Positions 56,057 through 64,000 of a stretch of DNA of 64,000 nt are shown here, one piece after another. The position numbers were made by a program, and so were the translations under genes. Source of the stretch: Phialophora verrucosa (lineage: Eukaryota; Ascomycota; Eurotiomycetes; Chaetothyriales; Herpotrichiellaceae); the NCBI GenBank assembly GCA_002099365.1, contig MSED01000015.1:1860001-1924000 (forward strand), written 5' to 3'. The notes under the pieces were generated by a model. It was not told where the DNA came from. It did no database searches and was given only the letters and a program-made list of their open reading frames with translations. Numbering within the stretch: the first letter of the stretch is position 1; every line of letters begins with the position of its first letter.

Positions 56057-56575
56057 TCCGAGTGTATTTTGTCGAATCAGATATTACGACAAGTTATAGA
56101 CTTTTTTGCATGATTTATATGCGCTGGGGTCGTCCCTGGCGATTGGGGGCAAGGACGTTTGTTTTAAAGATTATTGCAACATGGCAAGATCGTGTGTAGA
56201 TGTTTCTTTTCCATTGCGACTTCACTCTTGGTGTTAGATACTGCCTGTCTAGAAGGCTGTCAATGGCGACAATGGTTGCCTCGGCCTCGCCGCTTTTACA
56301 GTAGAACGCCACACACAGTGAGTGTAGAGGGCCAAAGAGCGATTTGGACCGGTAGAATAAAGTGTGACAAGAAGCTTTCCCCCGTATCTCGGCGATCACC
56401 CTTGCCAGATTAGGGGGGGGCCGGCCTGGAATTGGGAGATGCTACTGTCCAGGGAAGCCTGGGGCGGGGCGCCTTAACAACATATCGACTGCCACTTCAC
56501 TTGTTGAAATTCTCCATCTCCCATCCAAAACAACCAACTTATGCACTTCCCAATAGCGGACGTCAGACCCTGGAC
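56057..56575. other. Intergenic region upstream of the LtrA-family gene
   Basis: About 520 bp. A run of G (AGGGGGGGG at 56412-56420) resembles a stress-response element core (AGGGG), but this is weak. The frame of the next gene is open back to 56432 without ATG. No other gene is seen. Confidence 0.45.
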
Positions 56576-58389
56576 ATGGCGTCGTCCACTTTGGACGACG
56601 GCATCGCTCTGTATGAACAGCCAACTTACGCTTCCACCACCAACGGACAACAGAATGTCGATAGCGACGACAACTCCATGCATGACCCTTCCTCGCCCAC
56701 TCCCGACAAGCAAGATGTCTTGTTGAATCCGCACGCTCATGCTCATGCTCATGCTCATGCTCATGCTCATGATCATCGGCATGAGTCAGCCGAGAGTGGT
56801 CATCACAGCCATGTAAGTTGGGGACCAGACTATAGAGGACGAGATGATTGAGCCTCCCGACCCCAGGTTGAGACACGCGCAAGACACAGATACACGATTC
56901 GGCGGCCGCGCGCGCTGCAGTTCTCCTACCGTTCCCAGGTCATCCATGCTGAAGACGAACGGGGAGCTCCAGCATCGTTCAGTCGGTCGAGCATCTCGAG
57001 TCATCTGCCCGAGGATATCGCCAAGGAGAGGGAAAGACTAGATCTGTTTATCGACCTGATATGGGTGGGAATCATTGGCAATCTCTCCGAGGTCTACTCG
57101 TCGTTGGCGTTCAGGCCCGAAAACCCCGATTCTGGATTCGCCATGGTAAGAGACAGCCCGGACATTTTGAGAGATACTGCTGGACTAGCAGCCCGCTGAT
57201 GTGACGATTGCTCAAGTAGGGAGTCTTCATCCTTGTCTTCCTGCCCTCTTGGCGCATTTGGGATGCCATGCGCGAGTTCTTGAACAATTACTACATGGAC
57301 GACGTGGTACAGCGCGCTTTCACCTTCTGGATCCTGGTCCTCTCCGTTTTCTACGGCAATCAATTAGCATACTTGACCGAAGACATCGACAGCACCAAGG
57401 TCTGGGTCATCTCGACCTACCTCCTCATCCTTGGCAGCTTCTTGGCCATTGAAATGATCTATTCCATCTTTATTGTATGGCTACGGAAAGTGGTGTTTTT
57501 CCAATGGCTGCTGAGAGGGCCCTCTGCCGGGTTATGGGTCACGGCCATCAACCTGAAGGGAACAAGGGCTATTGGCCCCATTGTGGGTGCCATATTCTGG
57601 GAGTACATGTGCCTAGTCCTTCTCGATACCCGGCTAGCCGACAAGTTTACGCCAATCGAGTATAAGAAGGCACTTGACATCCATCACTTCCAATCGCGGT
57701 TGGTCAGCTTCTTCATCATCATCCTGGGCGAAGGTGTCCTTCAACTGGTCAAAGACGGACCCTTGGGTCGACGGCTTCACGGCACCACAGGCAGCATGGT
57801 GTGGATCCTCCTGATCTACTACGAATTCTCTTTCTTGTACTTCAACCGTGATGGCAGCCAGAAGTTCATCCCAGCAGCGACCCACAGGGGACGAAAGTCC
57901 CTAGTTTGGGTCTTCTGGCATGTTCCTCTCTTCGCTGCGATCCTGACGTTCGCGGCAAGCGTCAAGTTTATCATTCAGCATCAGCCCAACGCACCATTCA
58001 ACTCATCCCAAGGTGTGGAGGGAGAGGAAATCCCCGAAGACAAACTCCCCGACTACTTCTACCGAGCAATCTGGACCTGTGCGACCTCGCTATCGATCAT
58101 AATGCTCTGCATGACAGTTCTTGCACTGCTTGATAAATCACTGGACGAACCCGGCAAGTTGAAGGTCAACAATCGATACATCCGTCTTTCTATGAGAGCG
58201 GTATTTGTTGTCGTGATTTTATGCATTCCCGTAACACCACACTTGAACTCGCAGCTCTTTCTTGGGATTGCTGCTATGATGCTGTTAGTTGTGAGTCTCT
58301 GGGAGTGGAATGTCAGCCTGGACCGGGGAGGTGCACTGGTTGAGCCCAAAGGTCTCAGTTCGATGCTGAGTCGAGAAATGAAATCATAG
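56576..58389 (+). CDS. LtrA-family (low temperature requirement A) membrane protein
   Basis: Multi-pass membrane protein of the LtrA family, found in bacteria and fungi, with function mostly unknown. Three exons, all joined in phase 0: 56576-56812, 56867-57145 and 57220-58389, giving 561 residues. The N terminus contains a His-Ala tract (six HA repeats, then HDHRHES) at about residues 52-70. The membrane part begins after RLDLFIDLIWVGIIGNLSEV, the family hallmark near residues 145-165. Further segments are VFILVFLPSWRIWDAMREFL, ISTYLLILGSFLAIEMIYSI and FFIIILGEGVLQLVKDGPLG; the Glu in GEG is typical. The start ATG follows a TTG-only open stretch. The gene follows the MFS transporter on the same strand. 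The His-rich segment could bind divalent metal ions, which is inference. Confidence 0.87.
56729..56772. repeat. GCTCAT hexamer repeat inside the LtrA-family gene
   Basis: Six to seven copies of GCTCAT in frame, encoding alternating Ala-His. Because the period is six, copy-number changes would alter the tract length without a frameshift. It lies in exon 1, in the predicted cytosolic N-terminal region. Confidence 0.9.
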
Positions 58390-58997
58390 CGGTGTCATTT
58401 TGGAGTGGTCCGGCTGGGAGTGAAGAGTTTCATAGATTAGTGTAGTTCATGCGGGTATCTTTGCTGGCGAATTTCCCTGTCACAAGGGTCTTTTGGAAAC
58501 GTTCCTCTCGAGCACCTCGGGACAAGCACCCACTATGACAAAGAAGTTTCGGGGAAAGGTAACCCACGCCTCTCAGACATTATGCCGGTGGGTCGAGAAT
58601 AAAGAAAGTCGCCTGGACAAGGCATCCTATTGGAAACACGCCAGGTTCCGCCCGCAGGGATCCGGGTGAGCTTTTGAGGCGATGTGTTGCATGACAAAGA
58701 GTGCCGTGGAGAGCATTTCGGCCCTCCTGACTTGTGGGTGTTGTCTCCTCAGACCAAAAGAGGGGCGGGCTGTGCGTATGCGAAGACGGGTTCTAGAACG
58801 TCTGGTCCTCTGCGTCCGCCGATCTAGACCTTCGAAATCTATATCTGTCGGAAAAGCGATCGTACGATTTTCTCGGGGTGCGATGAAGGGGTAAAGACGA
58901 AGGTGATATATATATCCAAGGGTCCGCTCTGTCGATCATCGACAAAGTCCCTGCATACCACCGAGAAATAGTCGGAACCGGGGTGATTCTGCCGACA
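58390..58997. other. Intergenic region
   Basis: About 600 bp between the LtrA-family gene and the unknown 175-codon gene. TATATATATCC is at about 58908-58918, roughly 80 bp before the next start and suitable as a TATA element. No gene is seen. Confidence 0.5.
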
Positions 58998-59657
58998 ATG
59001 ACCCTTCACGCCATTCCTGACGCCATCGTAACCATCTCGGCGACCGTGGACCGCCTGCGCCAGAGAAATCTTACCTGCTCACGCAGCACTCAGCATGATT
59101 GCTGGCTTCTGGCTTTACTCAATGGTGCGGCACAAAGCAACTCTCAGCGCTGATCACACTCAACCTGCACCTGTTCATGGTCTCAGCGGACTTTTCTTCG
59201 TTTAACAGAACGGACACCCCGAACAGGTGTAGAAGGGGTTTACTGATATTGTCCAGAGCTGGGAAACTACCGCGCCGACTTATCCAGGCCACTACAGATC
59301 CTCTGCGACCATCGCAGCTGGAACTTCGCCCTGCTATGTCGCATCTCCACAGAGTGGCAGGCTCGAAACAGCAGCGAAGAGAGACTGTTCGGATCGGACC
59401 TGACCGTCCTCCTCACTGAGGCCCTGTGGCGAGACGAGAACGGTCGGCGTGACGAGTGGGACCGACGTATCCAAGTGGAATATCAGGAACCACTGGCGAA
59501 GTTCCTCCAGGATATTCGAGACTGCCTTTGGCCTGCTGCTACAATGAGCAGCAACGGAGGACCAGGCGCCATTGGCGATATATCTTACACTGGTGCTTTT
59601 GTCCAAGATAAAACTCGAACGCTCACTGTCCAAGTCAAAAGCACCGACGTCGACTGA
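58998..59657 (+). CDS. Unknown protein, 175 residues, two exons
   Basis: Assembled here from exon 1, 58998-59124 (ATG in MTLHAIPDAIVTI), and exon 2, 59257-59657. The join uses a GTGCGG donor and a TTGTCCAG acceptor, completing a Glu in WLLALLNELGNYRADL. The total is 528 nt including the TGA at 59655-59657. The product has a charged middle (EALWRDENGRRDEWDRRIQV) and HRSWNFALLCRISTEW. I recognise no domain; the start, with a short leucine-rich helix, is vaguely like an F-box but not enough to call. There is no signal peptide or membrane segment. The intron is 132 nt, longer than its neighbours here. A minus-strand open frame over the same bases has no domain. The frame continuity over the whole second exon is the main support. 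Confidence 0.5.
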
Positions 59658-60166
59658 TTGGGACAGGACAAGCAGGGAAATGGCGCACGCACAAGTGGAC
59701 AAAATCAGTATCGGGACGGGGCTCTAATCTTGGTTTTCTTGAGTAGTTCATACCCCGGCGCACGTGTAATGTACACACATGTAAATTTCGTACCGATCTT
59801 CCTCTTACATGCCTGTCAATAGTGGAATTATTTCCCTCTCGATTCAGAGGTGAGATGCTGGAGGGGCACCACTGGGCACGAGAAGCGAGACCTCTGCTTG
59901 TACGGAGGAGCAGGAACGCTGGTACTGCACGTTGAGTTGGTACGGCAGAGCAAGAACCCAAGTGTTGTTACGGAGAAGCTTTAGACAGGTTGCGCAGTCA
60001 ATTGAATCTCCGCAGCGCGGGACTTTGTGGACTTCACCATCGCATGATCATAGATCGCCCACGTCTCAGTTTACAAGTCACCAAAGCTCTCAGGGTATCT
60101 ACGTGACCCAGATGTACTCGCATCGGCCGGGCTACAGCTGGACAACGTCAGGGGCATGAGGCTGTC
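59658..60166. other. Intergenic region, promoter of the Cya5-like gene
   Basis: About 510 bp. No gene or repeat is recognised beyond short frames. Confidence 0.5.
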
Positions 60167-63100
60167 ATGACTCCCCCCATCCCTCTGACACGTCAGTCAC
60201 CGATCGTCCCGTCGAAAAATGCCCTTCGAGCTCTGCGTCGTCTGGCCTTGTCCCCTTCGGTCCTGGTCGTCAGTACCATAGGAAGTGTCTGCGGCATTGC
60301 AACCCTCAACCATGAAGTCAACCGGAGAGTCCACATGGCGGAACAAGCTCTCGAGTCAAAGAGGATTATACGATCCCTCTCCCACGGAAGAGGTGCTGCT
60401 CAACTGAACAATATGATCGAGGCCGCGGAGAGAGGCGAAGACTTTACTTTAGGCACGAGAGGCACTAAGAGGAGGAGGAAGAAGACAACCGCAACGCGCT
60501 CATTTTCGGCTATAGCTCTTCAAGAGCCATTTGAGCATACGGATGGCAACCTTCCGGAAGAACCTCCTCTCCAGCTTGAACCCCAGCACACACAGTTCTT
60601 CCGCAAGGTTGTCGCTGGCGGTTTGACTTCCCGAGCTGAACGGTCTTCGCAACCGGGAGCGACGTGTACGAAGGGTGTGCACAGCGTGACTTTCGAGAAG
60701 ATCCTCCAGGCTAGCAGGACGCATCACAAAATCCCGCATCATCGAACGTTTGGACGCCCCAAACCCCAGCAACAATCCGAAGCTGCTAAAGCCAAAAATA
60801 TACTCCAGCATTGGCTTCAGTCTGCTGAGGAGGTGGCGAATGGAGAGGAGGAGGATAAAGTGGTTCCTCAGCCGTTCACTAAAGCTAGAAATTCCGCGCC
60901 GGACATTTCGTTTCAGTACATGGAGCACAAAGAACAGGGTGGAGAAAACCCCGACGGAAGAGACATACAGATACCTCCTCGACAGGCCAAGCCAACAGAC
61001 AAGGACCAACTTGATCCGGCCCTGGTAACCCCCGGCTCTTCAATTGAGCCGCCTTCACCTCCGGATAACCTCCGAATGTTAGATGTCCCTGACTGGGCAT
61101 CCGACACCAAGAGTGAAGGGGTCGAATTGCAACCGCCGCTCGAGGCTCTGCAGTCCGATTCATCGAATATTCTTGGACAACCCGGCAGGGAGAGCCCAAA
61201 CATGGCTCGACCAAAGCATAACATGATGCACTTCCCAGGTACAACCGCAACATACCTGCTTGCGTATCTCAACGGCGATGAGACTATGGATCAGCACCTT
61301 CGAAAATGGATCAACAAAGTGCCGCCTGTCGGAGCGCGAGCCAACATCGAGATCGAATTAGCACCAGCGCCGAAAGAGTTCGCCGATCACGCCAAAGACA
61401 AGTTAGCCAACGGGACTTTGTCCAGCCTGCATCGGTTCATGCGGGATGGGAAGACTTCGCCAGAACGGCTCTCACGCCGGAAATGGCTAGCCGTCTTAAG
61501 GCATTTCACCAGCCAACATGGGACTCTGAACTGGACGATCGCTGAAGCCGTCTTCTACATTTATCGAGCCTCTTGTAAAAATCCCAGGAGCCTCAACGTC
61601 CGACCCGTCTTTGCGCTCATCCAGCACTTACTAGCGACCGTTCCGTCGTCCAAACGGATAGAGCAGATCCTCTTTCCCATTTCGCCGGATGACACTGCGA
61701 GCGCAGCTGACGCCTTCGAGGTGCCAATCAGGTATCTGCAATTTTACTGCGAGGCTCAGCACAGTACTTCCGAGTGTGTACGGGAACTGGGGTTGATCCT
61801 TGACGTTACCAAACGCTGTGGGTTGGTCCCATCCAAAGACCTCGTCATACCCGTCTTAAGAGCTCTTGTCCGCGCAAGGGACATAGAAATGGCGGATTCG
61901 GTGCTGGAAGGGCTGACAACTGAGCTCGGGCCGACTGACTCTCTGGCTCTTTTCGAGCAGTATACCTTTCTCAATGCGTGCGAAGGCAACTGGTCGGTCG
62001 TCGAGTCCATGCTTGACAGATTTCACACTCTGAACAGGTCTAGAAGTCGCCCCGTTGAGTATGGGCGCTTTTTCGAAAGGCTCCTGTTGCAACACATTGC
62101 GAAGAACCCGTCCGCTCGGTCGTTCCACTTTACTATCCACGCCATGAAATACGCTGGCCTGATACCAACGAATCACGTTTCCAGGACGCTTATCTGTGCC
62201 TTCATCCGAGATGGCCGTTACGACTTGGTTGTTGAATGGCTGCGCCTGATTAAGGAAGCATTTCCCAGGGTGAGCGCTGGGTTTGACCTTCTGCAAGGAG
62301 GATGGTTGCTCACCAACACCTTGTCCGAGACTGGCGCCAGCTGTGAGGAGATTGCCAAGGTTTGCCAGACGATTGCTCATGGGCATCGGAAAGATCCATT
62401 TGGCCCAGCCTTCAGGGAATTCGCAGTGGACCTTGTCAAAGCGGATTTGAGTCAGAGGCTATGTGCTGTCGCGGCCCATTTTCCATCAGCTGAGGTCTCA
62501 GACGAAGAAATCCGGTCCATGACAATGGAACAGCTGCTAAAGTATGCGTACGACTTCCGCGCTACTCCGACGGCAACGGGTGAAAACGCTGTGGTTGTCG
62601 ATAGTCTGAAGAACGACCTTGCCATGCAGATATCTGCAATCGTGGACTTGGCCAAAGTGTTTCGGGGCGAGATGAAGATATTGTTTTTTGGCCTCAAGCA
62701 CGAACACGATACGCTTTTGAGAGATCGGCGCCGGGTCAATCGGCTCGCAATTTCACCGCCCGCGGATGCCTTTCCTGAGATCCACGGATGTGGCCGCTCA
62801 CCAGGGATAGGCAGGTTGACGACGGCGCTGGTCCAACATTATGATCGACGTGACAAAGATGGACTGCCGGTCGACCACTCGATCCTTCACCACTTCATCA
62901 CAAGGTTTGGTCCCGAATATCCATCAGAAGTCCTCGAGCTTGTTGAAGCGGTCCATGCAAGCGGATTTGTTCAAGCTCGATGCGGCGCACCTTTCGACAC
63001 CGAGCTCTTCAAAAAGTGGCTATACCTGGTCTCAACGGGTGGATCTGCAGAGTCGGCCGTGACAGCACTGTCGGCCGTTTCCGAGTCCGCAGATCGACTG

Positions 63101-63325
63101 GCCTGGACTGCCCATTTCCGATGCCTGTGCGAATTCGTGACTCAGCTTGGGAGTGTTGACAATGAGACCCTTTGGGATGACAGGACGTTTCCCAAGAAGC
63201 CCAAACGGGGGTCTCTGAGGACTCTATACGAGGAGATCAAAAGAACATGGCTCGAACAAAATAGCTGGAAAGAAGAGAGGTTCCGATTTCCCGAGTGGAA
63301 GGGATGGGACATCGATGGGAAGTAG
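60167..63325 (+). CDS. Cya5-like mitochondrial translation regulator (PPR-type)
   Basis: Large protein of 1052 codons, single exon. The N terminus is basic and lacks acidic residues over the first about 45 residues (SKNALRALRRLALSPSVLVV), fitting a mitochondrial targeting sequence followed by a short hydrophobic stretch. The next about 350 residues are disordered. The C-terminal 650 residues are helical and repeat-like (DLVIPVLRALVRARDIEMAD, RTLICAFIRDGRYDLVVEWL), resembling pentatricopeptide repeats. This architecture matches fungal proteins annotated as Cya5-type translation regulators, which act on mitochondrial mRNAs such as cox1. Exact role and RNA target are inferred. The start ATG at 60167 gives the targeting sequence; no better start is upstream. 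Confidence 0.72.
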   Translation: MTPPIPLTRQSPIVPSKNALRALRRLALSPSVLVVSTIGSVCGIATLNHEVNRRVHMAEQALESKRIIRSLSHGRGAAQLNNMIEAAERGEDFTLGTRGTKRRRKKTTATRSFSAIALQEPFEHTDGNLPEEPPLQLEPQHTQFFRKVVAGGLTSRAERSSQPGATCTKGVHSVTFEKILQASRTHHKIPHHRTFGRPKPQQQSEAAKAKNILQHWLQSAEEVANGEEEDKVVPQPFTKARNSAPDISFQYMEHKEQGGENPDGRDIQIPPRQAKPTDKDQLDPALVTPGSSIEPPSPPDNLRMLDVPDWASDTKSEGVELQPPLEALQSDSSNILGQPGRESPNMARPKHNMMHFPGTTATYLLAYLNGDETMDQHLRKWINKVPPVGARANIEIELAPAPKEFADHAKDKLANGTLSSLHRFMRDGKTSPERLSRRKWLAVLRHFTSQHGTLNWTIAEAVFYIYRASCKNPRSLNVRPVFALIQHLLATVPSSKRIEQILFPISPDDTASAADAFEVPIRYLQFYCEAQHSTSECVRELGLILDVTKRCGLVPSKDLVIPVLRALVRARDIEMADSVLEGLTTELGPTDSLALFEQYTFLNACEGNWSVVESMLDRFHTLNRSRSRPVEYGRFFERLLLQHIAKNPSARSFHFTIHAMKYAGLIPTNHVSRTLICAFIRDGRYDLVVEWLRLIKEAFPRVSAGFDLLQGGWLLTNTLSETGASCEEIAKVCQTIAHGHRKDPFGPAFREFAVDLVKADLSQRLCAVAAHFPSAEVSDEEIRSMTMEQLLKYAYDFRATPTATGENAVVVDSLKNDLAMQISAIVDLAKVFRGEMKILFFGLKHEHDTLLRDRRRVNRLAISPPADAFPEIHGCGRSPGIGRLTTALVQHYDRRDKDGLPVDHSILHHFITRFGPEYPSEVLELVEAVHASGFVQARCGAPFDTELFKKWLYLVSTGGSAESAVTALSAVSESADRLAWTAHFRCLCEFVTQLGSVDNETLWDDRTFPKKPKRGSLRTLYEEIKRTWLEQNSWKEERFRFPEWKGWDIDGK

Positions 63326-64000
63326 GTAGCATCTCGGCCAGGCTCTCAAGCTCGAAGGAGTCAGGCCAGCCATACCGAGAGATGTAGTGCATATATACAG
63401 TAAATACCAGAGCATATGACATTCTTCAGAAGGGAGGTGATATATGACCACAGCTGTATCTTCGACCCGAATGCGCCGTTTGCCGGTTCTCGAACCATCC
63501 ACATTCGCATGCACAAGCGCGATAATTATGCCCCCCCCCAACCCCAAGACAGACACAACCACTCACTGACTGCACTGACTCACTTGGTCGGGTCTGAGGC
63601 AAGGCAGCTCATGAAAACGATAGGATGGGGCAGCCTCGATATGGTACGGAGCACTTGTAGTACAAGGCGTGCACGTCTCGCTGCATTGTGTATTGGACTT
63701 GCTGAGCTTGAACTCTTCACCGGACACGAGAGAGAGAACGGTGTGGGAATCACACTGTGGTACCGTCAGTTCCAGGGATCCGTCGTACATGTACAGCACT
63801 ACTCGTTTACGAGTGTATGAATGGTGGTGTCGGTGATGGTGGCGGTGGTAGGTGACTCAGTCGGCGTTGGTGTACTGTGCGGTGGTGGGATGGATAGGCT
63901 CACGCTTGTACTGTATTTATGAAGCTCTTGTATTGCAGATAAGATGCTGCTCGACGGGGAAATGATCTCGACAGGGGAAATGACACTGCTCGACAGGGGA
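63326..64000. other. Right edge, noncoding
   Basis: About 675 bp after the Cya5-like gene. It contains a C9 run near 63531-63539, a GGTGGT-rich tract (63824-63892) and a short tandem repeat at the very end. No gene is supported. Confidence 0.5.
63949..64000. repeat. CTCGACAGGGGA direct repeats at the window edge
   Basis: Three copies of GCTCGAC(A)GGGGA or TCTCGACAGGGGA start near 63950, 63967 and 63989, the first two followed by AATGA. The array probably continues beyond the window. Confidence 0.7.

Noticed and set aside
1..64000. CRISPR array, rRNA operon, insertion sequence or prophage
   Set aside because: No regularly spaced repeats with spacers, no rRNA-like sequence and no transposase or phage proteins were noticed; intron-containing genes show a fungal nuclear genome.

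Overview
The window is nuclear DNA of a filamentous ascomycete (Pezizomycotina). Evidence: genes carry short GT-AG introns (about 45 to 130 nt), transcription units are single genes on both strands, and several products are typical of fungi (CLA4-type PAK kinase, MID1 and CSC1 cation-channel proteins, PBN1, SQT1, FSH1-type serine hydrolase, BTB protein, Cya5-like mitochondrial protein). I see no operon, plasmid, phage, rRNA or CRISPR signal. A eurotiomycete, perhaps chaetothyrialean, source is only an impression from protein resemblance.

Layout: 0.7-4.4 kb holds a small accessory block, an MDR enoyl-reductase-like gene convergent with a hydroxyquinol 1,2-dioxygenase, then a BTB protein. 5.5-20 kb is a housekeeping block: CSC1-type stress-gated channel, CTR9 (Paf1 complex), ESS2/DGCR14-like splicing factor, MID1 calcium-channel subunit and a RING finger protein. 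From 20.1 to 26.8 kb and from 29.4 to 37.2 kb there are two long gene-poor intervals rich in microsatellites and short tandem duplications. They flank one intact gene with an Est1-type domain, which is followed by a strong hairpin.

From 37.2 to 41 kb two ER membrane genes, PBN1 and SEC12, are divergent. 41.4-45.6 kb is a second accessory block: FSH1-like hydrolase, an SDR without the usual Tyr-Lys pair, and a broken dihydroflavonol-reductase-like gene (frameshift plus in-frame stop). 46.3-52.6 kb has SQT1 and the CLA4-type kinase. 54-63.3 kb has an MFS transporter, an LtrA-family membrane protein with a His-Ala tract, a 175-residue unknown protein assembled here from two exons, and a large Cya5-like protein.

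Functional themes: Ca2+ and mechanical signalling (CSC1, MID1), ER function (PBN1, SEC12), gene expression (CTR9, ESS2, SQT1, Cya5-like) and aromatic or secondary metabolism in two small accessory blocks. I found no clear previously undescribed system. The best novelty candidates are the hairpin after the Est1-like gene, the unknown 175-aa gene, the decaying reductase and the structure of the gene-poor intervals. Exon boundaries were derived by hand from frame continuity and GT-AG sites; none is confirmed by RNA.
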